NCBI RefSeq assembly: GCF_028289625.1
Contig: NZ_JANQOM010000071.1
Location: 1 to 64,000 of the forward strand
Direction of reading: 5' to 3'
DNA: 64,000 bases
DNA from: Winogradskyella sp.
GTDB lineage: Bacteria > Bacteroidota > Bacteroidia > Flavobacteriales > Flavobacteriaceae
In this document: in pieces, positions 44,101-53,500 of the stretch
Layout: every line of letters begins with the position of its first letter
Numbering within the stretch: the stretch's first letter is position 1
Notes under the pieces: model-generated
Told to the model about the DNA's origin: nothing
The model's database searches: none
The model's input: the letters and a program-made list of their open reading frames with translations, nothing else
Position numbers and translations under genes: made by a program

Positions 44101-47100
44101 TAGTAAAATATCTTCAGAAATTAAGTTTTTATCTAAAATAGACGAGTTAGAAGGTGCTGCCTTAAATTTCACTCTCGATGAGTCAATAGAGCTAAAACGT
44201 TATTTCAATAAACGACTAGAACAATTAAATGCCATTAACGAAAAGAAAGTTATAAAAATAGAATCTAGTGATGAGCAACACATTAATAATAAAGGTCTTT
44301 TGCATGTAATGATCGGAGATTTGCACTTCTATGATGAAGAATATCATGAAGCCATTTCTCATTATTTGGAGTCCATACAAAATTTAAGACATGTCGACCT
44401 CAGAAAGATGGTGCTCTATGATTTTATCATATTTGTGAGAAACAAACTAAAGCTAGGCTTGGCATACGAAAAAAACAAGATGTACGATAATGCTTTAATG
44501 ACGTACTCAGAGTTAACCGATATAATTTTAAGAAAACGGAACATACCAATACGTAAGTTTGGTTTGGCACGATTTATTATAACTCCGAGTCAATTAAAAA
44601 GAATATACAAGAATAAAGACTTACAATTTACTAAAAAAGCACCAATAGAGCGTTTTGCTGAATTAAAGGATTACATCACGCAAGTAACCAATGGTTTAAA
44701 GCAAAAAAACAAGAACCTTAAAGGTTATGACGTTACCAAATCTAGTTTCATGCAAAAAGAACTAATTGTATTAGGACGTTTAAAGTCAGAGCTAGTTACT
44801 TCTATGGACTCTGAAAATGATTTTAAACATGCCAATACTTGGAAACGAATTTATCCATTAGCTAACATGCAAGTATATTATGGGCTTAATTCCGAAGGTC
44901 TAATTGCAGATTTAGATACCATAGACACCAATTATAAACCTTTAAAAAATTACTTCTTACAATCGACATTGGAGAATATTAGGCTACTCTATCAGCCATT
45001 AATTGCAAAATTACACATGATTGAAAAATCTGGACCTGATAAATTAAAAGATGTAGATATTACGCGTGCTATAGAAGAATTTAATTTTATTAAGCGTCCG
45101 CTTAAAACAAATGAGAAGCGCGTTGTAGTGTCAGAATTTTATAATAAAATTGGGGACTTGCTATATTTCAAAAACGGAACACTCAACAAATGTTTTAAAA
45201 AGCAAGTACTCTCTAATTTAGAACTGCTAGTACAACACAATGGTTTTAGCAATAAGGAAAAAATTGAAACTATAGAAAAGAAAATCCTGGTTCAATTAGA
45301 GTTTCTTAACTTATCAGCGTCCAAGTTAAGTAAGAAAAAAATTAAGGCTATAAAAGATAACATAACGAAGCAAATAGCATTACTAATGGCCTTGAGTAAC
45401 TCCGAAAATCAGAATAAAATTAAAAGTTTACAGCTAATATTAGATACAGAACTAGATCTTTTATTGCCCTTAAGAGAAACTGATATTAAAGCCAAAATTA
45501 AAGTCATAGAATCCACAATAGTAAAGGAATTAAAACAAATAATTCTTTTAACAACAGAGGAAAGTAATCAGCAGATTAAAAGCTTAAAAAATATATTAGT
45601 ATCTCCCGTAGACGCTACTATATTTTATATAAAATCATTAGCAGTGTTACTCATACCAGAGCATAAAGTGTGTTTCACTGGCTCTAAAGTATTAGAAATT
45701 GAAATTGATTTATTGACTTTTTACAATACTTTACTTGTTAATACTGGTGAAACGCACGATACTTTTTTTAAATTATTAAAAGAAAATCTTGACGATATTA
45801 GAATAAAACTAGATATCGTAACCACCAAAAACAACAATAGCTTTAAAGAACGCTATTCTCACGAATATCTGAGTTCTATAGCTAATGGAGTTATAGATTT
45901 GGCAGAATCCTTATCTAGTTTTGTGATAGACAGCTACACGCATAGACATTTGCCAAATAAGTTTTTGTATGTTTTTGATAATTTGGGCTTAACATTATTC
46001 GAAATCATTAGGCTATACTATCAGGCTTATGAAATCTATCATAGTATAGGCAGTTATCGATTAGCTAAGTCGCAACTTCTTAAAATATTACACATTGTAA
46101 GAGAAGCCACTATAAGAGGAAAGTGCGGTTATTTCTTGGTTGATGGTTGTGATTGGGTTAAAGGAAATACTATAGATGATATTGTAAAACAAGCGATTCA
46201 ATGCGTTTATGCCACATATGGGTACAGTCATTTTATAGAAGGTAAAAAAATATCAGAGTTAATGGAGGAAGGCATAGCGTCGTTTGGTGAAAATATACCT
46301 ATTGAGGGTGTTACGACCAATCTTACCAAATCTAATGTCGCTACAGAAGTTAATGAGATTGTGCTTTTAGTAATGCGTATAGAATTAAATAGTATAGACC
46401 GTCAGAATGACGAAATGCTTTTAAATTTTCAAGAAACAATAACTAACAACATTAATACGGTTTCCTTTATAAGACGAAAACACAATAGGATATTACAGTT
46501 ACGATTAAAATTAAAAATCAATAGGTTGCTGTTCGATCGCTATTTTAATACAGATTCAGAAAATTATATAAAGGCTAATCCATGTTTGTTCAATCGCTAT
46601 TTAATGGCTAATAATTTTACCAAGAATCAATTTAAAGCCTATCTCATATTGGATAGTTTAGGAGCTAATACAGAACTACTAAAATCACATTACTTATTTG
46701 ATATTAATTATGTAACTACTAATCACAACCAATTAGCAAAAGCACACTATGCAATGGCTTTTTGGAGTAAGCATTATGCTGTTCTTAACTCAGAAGGAAT
46801 TTATACCAAAATCATAGAAGAAACTATATTAAATACAAAAACATCTATGCATATTAATGAGGCCTATCACCTAAGCTTGGCATACGAGTTTAATGTTAAA
46901 GTACAGAACTTCCATTCTAGAGGTGAGCCTTATAATGTATTTTTAAAAAGTGCCTCATACTTAGATGATTTTTTTAACGATAATTTAATTCATTTTTCAA
47001 TGGCAATCGAACGAAACACCATTCACGAGAGAGATTGCGGTACCACACATTTTATTAATGAAATTCAATCAGAATTAGAACAATTGAATATTGGTAGTGA

Positions 47101-47134
47101 AGACCCTTTTGAATATACAAACTACTACCATTAA
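41105..47134 (+). CDS. Giant KAP-like/STAND P-loop NTPase with eight membrane helices and helical C-terminal repeats
   Basis: 2009 residues. An Orc/STAND-type GRFVGRVKIINRLLSFI box (about 49-65) precedes Walker A GFRGMGKTS (79-87). About eight hydrophobic helices follow: roughly 102-119, 135-154, 200-223, 234-267 (perhaps two), 278-297, 312-334, 406-425, 574-594. Walker B is FIFVFDELDK at 677-686, then FIFIAGREMYDAALAGISD (sensor-like), and a lid-like RSNGAPRKLSNLIEQY near residue 855. Membrane helices inserted between Walker A and B are the hallmark of KAP NTPases. From about 1060 on it is helical with TPR-like units (LHFYDEEYHEAISHYLESI), then a 26-residue tandem repeat and a 500-residue helical tail. 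No effector nuclease or TIR domain is seen. Isolated by flanking duplicated DUF2188, AT-rich; likely transferred. Antiphage or stress role is inference. Confidence 0.75.
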   Translation: MQEINNTPNNENLKQFLNKNSFKIKPILLELPNYKFFHTSIQDDNKVNGRFVGRVKIINRLLSFINETSSNTGSYLITGFRGMGKTSVVKKALGSLNSKPKSISFILIWVTLLPFIFMSHRIAKYLNSLVLKGEDFFLLISLFLAFSILTILLLGKENARRDKLAFNFSLKRIWDIFKYGIESIFNPVFDKSKFAFYSKLRFVFIYFWVLVFYTIRICYIVYCLSESKIPFGGVYISHIAFWLITIDLVVLYFLIDIYEAIIVLLKSKGIDRKLYRTTLVIAICVIFLLIHFIYVNGIISQSDFFTKLTDKRILFISWLCFLFTLSFILIKYTILSKQPKRKLKVYKNALRRITGFFNFQHYITVNVNLGKDKLTEKDVLKYLTNELYKVYSDWFVNVKNIKRILNTVGLITILYIFFTFFYTGFLGSEFSNFSNKTIRLSYYFPSQSLLVTDKGITSKEVNDLFYVKSNEDKNDKSKRQATLDEYIQKLEDKTIDADTDIVLFEEDRFWDSREDNDGQYSVLTYFHFGIIQICNELDYLTLKFWINLKRILVFEHFDGSENQFSGLVNTIYPNIPILFVYMMMLLFLLALRFIPKRFLLISTHFHTLLELKNIKKQIEASITYEENANAVAMQTSWFNFKKQTNYSPLESKDITQKLIHLLDAVDRIPSIFINVKFIFVFDELDKINPHGTVVLSSKEDEFETDHNEVRYQARRKERIALILSSMKHFLNSAKAKFIFIAGREMYDAALAGISDRESSLDSIFSDNKIYVNSFYTEGADGNKSDITSITEQYLCQFLIPESFLSQHTHTQKPSLKLYNNYLKDYYEKHSIEDSDEKRKKIITTLKDFIVYLSYRSNGAPRKLSNLIEQYTKPILLEDLNDDSELVVGRNDNNIYLSIGYYNQYKFSLISSMTTPVFLGVGNFIHEYSDKLLVSISYMLDHLYKFHKFGISYRSLSLTPEIIDINKEPQFREFLDKLVHVLSQSHLRPIVSGIYDFKFHSKISSEIKFLSKIDELEGAALNFTLDESIELKRYFNKRLEQLNAINEKKVIKIESSDEQHINNKGLLHVMIGDLHFYDEEYHEAISHYLESIQNLRHVDLRKMVLYDFIIFVRNKLKLGLAYEKNKMYDNALMTYSELTDIILRKRNIPIRKFGLARFIITPSQLKRIYKNKDLQFTKKAPIERFAELKDYITQVTNGLKQKNKNLKGYDVTKSSFMQKELIVLGRLKSELVTSMDSENDFKHANTWKRIYPLANMQVYYGLNSEGLIADLDTIDTNYKPLKNYFLQSTLENIRLLYQPLIAKLHMIEKSGPDKLKDVDITRAIEEFNFIKRPLKTNEKRVVVSEFYNKIGDLLYFKNGTLNKCFKKQVLSNLELLVQHNGFSNKEKIETIEKKILVQLEFLNLSASKLSKKKIKAIKDNITKQIALLMALSNSENQNKIKSLQLILDTELDLLLPLRETDIKAKIKVIESTIVKELKQIILLTTEESNQQIKSLKNILVSPVDATIFYIKSLAVLLIPEHKVCFTGSKVLEIEIDLLTFYNTLLVNTGETHDTFFKLLKENLDDIRIKLDIVTTKNNNSFKERYSHEYLSSIANGVIDLAESLSSFVIDSYTHRHLPNKFLYVFDNLGLTLFEIIRLYYQAYEIYHSIGSYRLAKSQLLKILHIVREATIRGKCGYFLVDGCDWVKGNTIDDIVKQAIQCVYATYGYSHFIEGKKISELMEEGIASFGENIPIEGVTTNLTKSNVATEVNEIVLLVMRIELNSIDRQNDEMLLNFQETITNNINTVSFIRRKHNRILQLRLKLKINRLLFDRYFNTDSENYIKANPCLFNRYLMANNFTKNQFKAYLILDSLGANTELLKSHYLFDINYVTTNHNQLAKAHYAMAFWSKHYAVLNSEGIYTKIIEETILNTKTSMHINEAYHLSLAYEFNVKVQNFHSRGEPYNVFLKSASYLDDFFNDNLIHFSMAIERNTIHERDCGTTHFINEIQSELEQLNIGSEDPFEYTNYYH
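45260..45604 (+). repeat. 26-residue (78-bp) in-frame tandem repeat inside the giant protein
   Basis: Units start at residues 1386, 1412, 1438, 1464 and a partial at 1490, each exactly 26 residues (45260, 45338, 45416, 45494, 45572). Each opens KIxxIxxxI or QIKSLKNIL and has a hydrophobic middle (e.g. QLEFLNL, QIALLMAL, ELDLLLPL, ELKQIILL). The DNA is diverged between units while the protein pattern and length are kept, indicating selection for a repeated helical hairpin. Confidence 0.8.
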
Positions 47135-47164
47135 AATAACTCAAGATAGCCCTGTTAAAGAATA

Positions 47165-47344
47165 GTGCCATATGAAGAAGGATGGGCGGTTCGCAGGGAA
47201 GGTAACAAGCGCATTACTTCAAAACACTGAAGGCAAAGTATGGCGATTCGTAGAGCCAAAACTCTAGGCAAGCACTATAAAGCTAATGTTATTATTCATC
47301 GTGAGCGTGGAGGTATACGTCATCGAATCAGTTATAAAGATTGA
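47165..47344 (+). pseudogene. 5'-truncated DUF2188 copy with internal stop
   Basis: Reads VPYEEGWAVRREGNKRITSK H then TGA (47228-47230), then RQSMAIRRAKTLGKHYKANV and RERGGIRHRISYKD to TGA at 47344, all in one frame. 46 of 59 aligned residues equal those of the 40456-40746 copy. The N-terminal 37 residues are absent; homology begins abruptly at GTGCC, about 30 bases after the giant gene's stop. A decaying duplicate. Confidence 0.85.
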
Positions 47345-47458
47345 TGTTAAAGTTAAAATGTTGTTACTAAGGCGTTAATTTCTTGCCAAAGCAGCAATAG
47401 TAACATCCAAAACCTCTCTAAATAGAGTATATAAGGTATAAACTTTAATAGACTTGCT

Positions 47459-47605
47459 ATGAAACTGCTACAACTATTTGGAAAACAAAAATTGAAACAT
47501 GCAGTGCTTTCAAAAAAGAATTCTAAACTTAAACTTGAGCTCCTTAAACGTCGTGTGAGACCAAAGCGTTATGTAGAGGATGGTGAAGCATCATTATTTA
47601 TTTAA
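47459..47605 (+). CDS. Small basic protein of 48 residues (putative)
   Basis: ATG at 47459 opens MKLLQLFGKQKLKHAVLSKK and ends RPKRYVEDGEASLFI with TAA at 47603. Highly Lys/Arg-rich, amphipathic. It lies between the broken DUF2188 copy and the next gene, in a region otherwise empty. No family recognised; coding status rests on a plausible start and composition only. Confidence 0.4.
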   Translation: MKLLQLFGKQKLKHAVLSKKNSKLKLELLKRRVRPKRYVEDGEASLFI

Positions 47606-47692
47606 TTTGTAATTATTGTTGCATTAATTTATTGGTAATTTTATAAGTTAATTTTTACCTTAGTTCTATAATAAAACTAATTGAAAATTTAT

Positions 47693-48217
47693 ATGAAATT
47701 ACTAGGCATAGGTTCTCGGATTAACCATCCAGAATATGGTAAAGGAGTAGTTACCAATGTAACTTCAAAACATTATTGGGTAACGTTTATAGAGAATGGG
47801 CTAGAAACTTTAGAGCTTGAAGATGAGTTCGAAGTCATTGAAGCTGCTGAAGATGATGTAGATACGGTTAGTTTTTATGAAGTTGAAAAAAGTTTGCGGG
47901 ATATTCTTAAGAAATGGTCTGACGTATCTGAAGTTATTGCCATCGGTGATAAATGGAAGGGAGGCAAACTAATTATGCAGCCAGGTGATGAAAATCTAAA
48001 AGCCAGTGAGTTACCCATAGATAAATTCTTTCATAAAATAACCATGGTTCGTGATCGTCTGCGTGTGATGGAACAAAAGATCAACTCTAGTAATTTAGAA
48101 GAACAGGAAAAGATAGATTTGCAGCAATACATCACAAGATGCTATGGTAGTTTAACTAGTTTTAATGTACTGTTTAAACTAAAAACCCAACAATTTGTTG
48201 GGCAAAGAAGTAAATGA
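47693..48217 (+). CDS. Unknown conserved cytoplasmic protein (KOW/Tudor-like N-terminus)
   Basis: 174 residues from ATG at 47693 (MKLLGIGSRINHPEYGKGVV); an in-frame TTG at 47681 is also possible. The first 50 residues, with GIGSRINHPEYGKGVVTNVT, KHYWVTFIENG and LELEDEFEVIE, look like an SH3-like barrel as in UvrD/CarD-type C-terminal tails. The rest is helical with a KWKGGKLIMQPGDENLKASE stretch. A Bacteroidota-conserved family I cannot name, perhaps nucleic-acid binding. Confidence 0.65.
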   Translation: MKLLGIGSRINHPEYGKGVVTNVTSKHYWVTFIENGLETLELEDEFEVIEAAEDDVDTVSFYEVEKSLRDILKKWSDVSEVIAIGDKWKGGKLIMQPGDENLKASELPIDKFFHKITMVRDRLRVMEQKINSSNLEEQEKIDLQQYITRCYGSLTSFNVLFKLKTQQFVGQRSK

Positions 48218-48221
48218 CTAT

Positions 48222-48959
48222 TTAGTTGTTAAAGCTTAATCCTCTTACTTCTCCCATATCCAAGTCTAAAACTAGTAGCTTATGTGAAGTTGGTAGCAAA
48301 GCTCCACTTTCTGTAGTGATCCATTGGTCCCAAGTCGCTTCTAAGCCTTCAATCGGTAAGATATCTACCCACATTTGGTAGCTTTTTGGTTTACCAGTGT
48401 CATCAAAGTGCCATAAGTAGGAATCGCCTGGAGTTGTACCGCCAGAGGTATAAGTGACTAAAAGCGCATCTTCATCCTCTTCTGTTTTTACCAATCGACG
48501 TTCTGTACCATGATCAAACACTTTATATGGTGCTACCAACCAAAAGGAATCATTGTTAAAATAGGCATGTGCTTTGTTAATATAATCTTGCTTTTCTACG
48601 CCATTGTATTCTTGTTGTCCAGCAAAGACTTTAGAATTATTGTTGTTTTCTAAATCTAATATCACGGTAATTTCATCCCAAGAAACCTCACAGGTTTTAT
48701 CGGTTTTATACCATTTATAATGATTTCTCCCCTTGAAAGTCCATTCCAAGTAATCTGTATTAAGGTAGGCCTCTTCATTTAAGGCCTCAAGCATTTTAAT
48801 GGCTAATTGATCTGCTTCAGGGCCTTCAATACCTTGGGGCAAATCTTCATTGTATTTCAGATATAAAAACCCAAAGAATAGGAGTGAGGGTAGAGTTAGA
48901 AAGACTATTACTCCTCCGATAATTTTTAAGATACGTTTTGTTTTATTCTTTTTTGCCAA
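48222..48959 (-). CDS. Unknown membrane-anchored protein
   Basis: 245 residues with one N-terminal membrane helix (about 11-31) after a Lys-rich start, so most of the chain is extracytoplasmic. The rest is beta-rich with aromatic residues (YLEWTFKGRNHYKWYKTDKT, VSWDEITVILDL, DSYLWHFDDTGKP) and resembles flavobacterial proteins of unknown role. It follows the ATP-grasp gene by 11 bases on the same strand. Confidence 0.6.
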   Translation of the reverse strand: MAKKNKTKRILKIIGGVIVFLTLPSLLFFGFLYLKYNEDLPQGIEGPEADQLAIKMLEALNEEAYLNTDYLEWTFKGRNHYKWYKTDKTCEVSWDEITVILDLENNNNSKVFAGQQEYNGVEKQDYINKAHAYFNNDSFWLVAPYKVFDHGTERRLVKTEEDEDALLVTYTSGGTTPGDSYLWHFDDTGKPKSYQMWVDILPIEGLEATWDQWITTESGALLPTSHKLLVLDLDMGEVRGLSFNN

Positions 48960-48970
48960 TGTTTAAAAGT

Positions 48971-49873
48971 TTAAAGCAAAGATAATTTTTCTTTGATGGC
49001 TTCTGCCAAAATCAAAGCTGCTTCTGGATGGTTTCTAAACCATAACTCGGGTTCAATAAGTTCTAATTCTGCTAAAGCAATTTTACCATCATTGTCATTA
49101 AAAATATCCACTCGGGCATATAAAGGCAGTTCCTTACAGGCTCTTACCGTATTTTCTGCAAATTCAATCTCCGCTTCTGTCGGAGTATAACTATGAACTG
49201 AGCCTCCAAAATCATCTTGAACCCTAAAGTCTCCAGCCTTTGCTTTCTTCAAAATAGCATGTGTAAATTGCCCGTTAAAAACCATCATGGATACTTCACC
49301 TTCTAAAACGATACGATGCTGAAAGGGCTGCAACATCATAGCTTCATTTTCTATTAATACCTTATACACTCCTTCATGATTAGCTCTATTTTCGGCATTT
49401 AGTTTATAAGTATGGCGAGCTGCACCAGACACACAAGGTTTTAAAACGGTGTCTGTCCACCCAGTTTCGGTGTGTAGTTGTTCTAAACTTTTAGTAGTGC
49501 CAGCTTCTATAAATAAGGTTTCAGCAACATGAACACCATTATTTTGCAAGTCTTGTAAATAGTGCTTATCAATATTCCAACGGATTAAGGCTTCAGAATT
49601 TATGAGTGTTGTTACTTTTGAAACTGTATCTAACCAATTCGAAAATTTAGGGAAATCATCAAAATAATCCCAAGTCGTCCTAAACAGTATGGCCTTGGTC
49701 GAAGACCAGTCAAAATAGAGATCGTTCCAAGCCAATCGAATCGTATTTAGACCTAATTTACCCAAAGCATTAGTAACTAAAGCATCTTCTGTTATAACGT
49801 TTTTGGTGTAATCGTCGATGGTCTTGGGATAGGCGTGTTTATGGTCCGTAAGGATGACGATATCGTACTTCAT
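48971..49873 (-). CDS. ATP-grasp domain protein
   Basis: 300 residues. ATP-grasp fold is indicated by the TVLKPCVSGAARHTYKL strand-loop, MMLQPFQHRIVLEGEVSMMV and the metal-binding tail ALAELELIEPELWF. The layout resembles DcsG/RimK-like and carboxylate-amine ligases acting on small molecules; substrate unknown. Cytoplasmic. It directly abuts the AlkD gene (no gap), so they are in one operon with the membrane-anchored protein. Confidence 0.75.
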   Translation of the reverse strand: MKYDIVILTDHKHAYPKTIDDYTKNVITEDALVTNALGKLGLNTIRLAWNDLYFDWSSTKAILFRTTWDYFDDFPKFSNWLDTVSKVTTLINSEALIRWNIDKHYLQDLQNNGVHVAETLFIEAGTTKSLEQLHTETGWTDTVLKPCVSGAARHTYKLNAENRANHEGVYKVLIENEAMMLQPFQHRIVLEGEVSMMVFNGQFTHAILKKAKAGDFRVQDDFGGSVHSYTPTEAEIEFAENTVRACKELPLYARVDIFNDNDGKIALAELELIEPELWFRNHPEAALILAEAIKEKLSLL

Positions 49874-50542
49874 TTATTTTAATCGTTTTAAAGCTTCTCG
49901 CATACTCAAAGGTTTTAAATCAGCTTTAGAAGTAAATTCCAAAACGGATTGAGGATTCGTTTTAGCATATTCCCGTAACGCCCAGCCAATGGCCTTTTGA
50001 ATAAAAAATTCATTAGAATTGGCATGTTTTTCACACACCTTAAAGAGAATCTCAACATCCGTTTTGGTTTTGTAACCAAGTTGAAAAAGTATGGCTGATC
50101 TGTTGAGCCACAAGTGGTCAGTATTTGATAATTGCTCTATGTAAGCATTTCTTTTGTCCCAAAATTGTAAGATATAATTGCCTAGGATATGTTTCGCTAT
50201 AAAATCGACTGTATCCCAATGTGGTTTATTAGCGATTAAATCGGTAATGAATTTAAAATCGGGCTCAACATATTTGTTTTTCAAAAATTTGCTCACAAAT
50301 TCTATGGCACAATAATGAAATTCACGAGCCTCTAATTCATAGAGTTCAATAGCTATAGCTCTACAATTTGTTTTCAGTTCATTGCTGTTAGCATTAGAAA
50401 TATCTTTTAGTATTTTTTGCCGTTTTGGGGCTTTTATGCCAAAAAAAGGAAATAAGTCTTTCATGTAAGCCTGCATTTGCAGAGCATTATCGCGATTTGC
50501 CTGAGCTTCAAACTCAGCACTGAGTTGATTAATGAAAGACAT
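49874..50542 (-). CDS. DNA alkylation repair protein (AlkD family)
   Basis: 222 residues, full length. HEAT-like helical repeats with FFGIKAPKRQKILKDI, WDTVDFIAKHILGNYI and FFIQKAIGWALREYAKTNPQ are typical of AlkC/AlkD DNA glycosylases that excise N-alkylated bases. It is distinct from the truncated copy at 10633-10959, which has different connecting loops. The stop abuts the ATP-grasp gene's start. Confidence 0.88.
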   Translation of the reverse strand: MSFINQLSAEFEAQANRDNALQMQAYMKDLFPFFGIKAPKRQKILKDISNANSNELKTNCRAIAIELYELEAREFHYCAIEFVSKFLKNKYVEPDFKFITDLIANKPHWDTVDFIAKHILGNYILQFWDKRNAYIEQLSNTDHLWLNRSAILFQLGYKTKTDVEILFKVCEKHANSNEFFIQKAIGWALREYAKTNPQSVLEFTSKADLKPLSMREALKRLK

Positions 50543-50566
50543 TCAGATTATATAACCATTAGTTAT

Positions 50567-53500
50567 CTAGTTATCCGATTTATAACCAGCAGGACGTTTC
50601 CAACGTATGGGAGCTTTAGGCTCTGGTTTTAATTCAAATTCATTGCCTTTTAGTAATTTCAATGCTTCCTCCACTGCACGTTCTAACTGCGGATCTTTAC
50701 CCTTAGACGTTTCTTTTGGATGCTGAATCACCTCAATATCTGGTGCTACACCTTCGCCTTCTACAGCCCATTTGCCATCGATATCATAGAATCCTCCTCT
50801 TGGTGCAACCATACGTCCACCATCAATAAAACGAGGAGTATCCCAAGTACCTACTAGTCCTCCCCAAGTTCTTGTACCAATTAAAGGTCCAATATTTTTC
50901 ATTTTAAACATATAAGGCAATAAATCACCTCCCGAACCTGCACGTTCATTAATGAGCATTACTTTAGGTCCCCAAATGCCTGCAATTGGTGTCGTCCAAG
51001 GGCGCTTATCTCCAGCTTTACTATTAAAGTAACCAAAGAGCTCGCGAGACATCACATCTATCATGTAATCCGCGGCTGAACCGCCACCATTATTGCGCTC
51101 GTCAATAATAACCCCCTTTTTATCTTGTTGTGAGAAGTAATAGCGATTAAAAGAGGTAAAGCCTCCACCACCAGTATTAGGGACGTATACATAAGCGAGT
51201 TTGCCATTAGATAATTTATCCACTTTTCTTCTGTTGCTTTCTATCCAATCGATACCTCTTAAGTTACGTTCACTCCTAACAGGTTTCACCAAAACAGTTC
51301 TGGCATTAGTCATTGATGGTGTGGAATTCACTGTAATATTGATTTCCCTTCCAGCCGTTTGCTCTAATAATTCGTAAGGATTAGTATTTGCATTTAGTCG
51401 TTTTCCGTTCATGGCTAATAAATAATCACCTTCATTAACATCTATTCCAGGTTTTCCTAGTGGTGCATCTATATTAGGGTTCCAGCGCTCACCAGAATAG
51501 ATTTTTGAAATCTTATAATTACCATTATCGTATTCAAAATCGCAACCCAACAATCCCACAGATACAAAATCCACATCCGGGAAATCACCTCCAGATACAT
51601 AAGAGTGTCCAACGGCAACTTCACCACTCATAATATCCACGACATAGTTTAAATCGGTTCTATGGCGTACATGATCTATCCAAGGAGCATACCATTTGTA
51701 AACCTCGTCCCATGGTGCACCATGTACATTATCAACATAAAGGAAGTCACGCATGTATCTCCAACCTTCTTTAAAGATTTGATGCGCTTCTGCTTTTGGA
51801 TCTAGTTTAATTTTGATGTTGACTTTTAAATTGTCTTTCCCAGGTTTAGATGGAGCAGAAGTACCAGCCATCACCCAACTACTACCTTTTCTTAATAGAA
51901 TGGATTTTCTGTCATCTGAAGCGACCATTTGTGACACACCATCTGCAAAATCTGTCGCTTTTTCTTTTTCAACATCATAGGAATGCACTTTAAGTCCGCG
52001 TTCATTCGGAATAGATTCTGCAATAAATACTTTATGCTTAGGTGCTTTTAATAACGCCACGTAATTTCTGGCGGGTAAGTCTAAGGCAACTGCTCTGTCA
52101 AAAATGCCTTCTTCATCGATGCTAACCGTAACTCCATTATCTTTTTTGTCATCTTTCTTGTCTTTAGCATCTTTCTTTTCACCCTTATCTTCATCTTTTT
52201 TATTATCTTTCTTGTCAACGGCTTCCATATCATTCTTAGGAAGATTAGGCGCTTTATCGTCAGCACTTAGAACAATAGCATATAAACTTCTTTTTAAGTT
52301 GGCTCCTGGATCGTAATTACTCATGTCTAACCAACCGCTTTGTAAGCCATAATTAGTACTAGCCAAAGTGTAGATATATTTTCCTGAAGCATCCCAAACA
52401 GGTGAGATGGCATCTGCAATTGGATCCGTAATTTGAATGGTTTTTTTGGACGCTATGTTGTAAACAAAAATGGCCTTGAAATGACTATCTCGTTGTTTGG
52501 CATAAGCAATCCATTTGCTATCGGGCGACCATTTAGGATTCATGGAACGCACAGGATGTGCATAACGGTCTGTATCGATTGCTTTTGTTTTTTTGGTTTC
52601 TAAATCAATGATCCAAATAGTAAAATGAGTATCCGTGTAAGCTATATATTTTCCATCTGGTGACCAATCTGGTTGAAAATAAAACGTGGGATTTGGCAAT
52701 TTTATAGCTTCAGCATTTTGCCCATCTTGGTCTGCTAACATTAACTGATATTCCCCACTTTTATCAGAAAACCAAGCAATTTTATCTCCTTTTGGTGACC
52801 AAATTGGTGTGCGGTCTGCTACGCCAGGTGAATTGGTGATATTTATCCATGTACCTTTATCTTTCGGAACTGTGAAAATCTCACCGCGATGTTCAAAAAT
52901 AGCTCGCTTTCCTTTTGGAGAGACATTAGGATTTGTTAATTGAAAAGCAGAGACATCATCCCATTTTGTGCGGTAAAAGTTTAAATCGGCTTTAACATCA
53001 ATACTTAATTGTTTTGTATTTCCAGTACTTGGGTCATAAACATGAAGATAACCACCTTGTTCGTAAACAATCTTGTTATTACTTGCATCCAAACTTTTAA
53101 CGTCAAACTTTTTGTGGAAGGTAATTTGCTTTTCTTCTTTGGTAGACAGATTGAACGACCAAATATTCATAGTGTAATCGCGCTCAGACATAAAATAGAC
53201 CATACCATCCAACCATACGGGATCTAAATGACGCTCTTTTGTCGGTTGAGAGGTTCTTACAAGGTCTTTGGTTTTCATGTTTACTACCCAAATAGGCATT
53301 GCTTGTCCACCACGATAATTACGCCATTCGGCATCCCAACTTGTAATGGGAGTGTAAGCAATATGTTCGCCATCAGTAGATATTTCTCCATAAGCCGCTC
53401 TAGGAATATCCAAAGCTTCTGGTAAACCACCTTTAATCGATATGGTAAAGAACTTATTAGTCATAGTAGGTTGCGCCTCTCGACTTGAACGAAATAATAC

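Noticed and set aside
41105-47134. A named defence system such as Avs or a NACHT protein
   Set aside because: No effector nuclease, TIR or protease domain is visible, and the inserted membrane helices fit KAP better. A precise system name cannot be supported by sequence reading alone.
52104-52316. A low-complexity frame complementary to the Lys/Asp linker of the S41 peptidase
   Set aside because: Reflects the linker's codons on the opposite strand; Ser/Phe-rich with no family signal.
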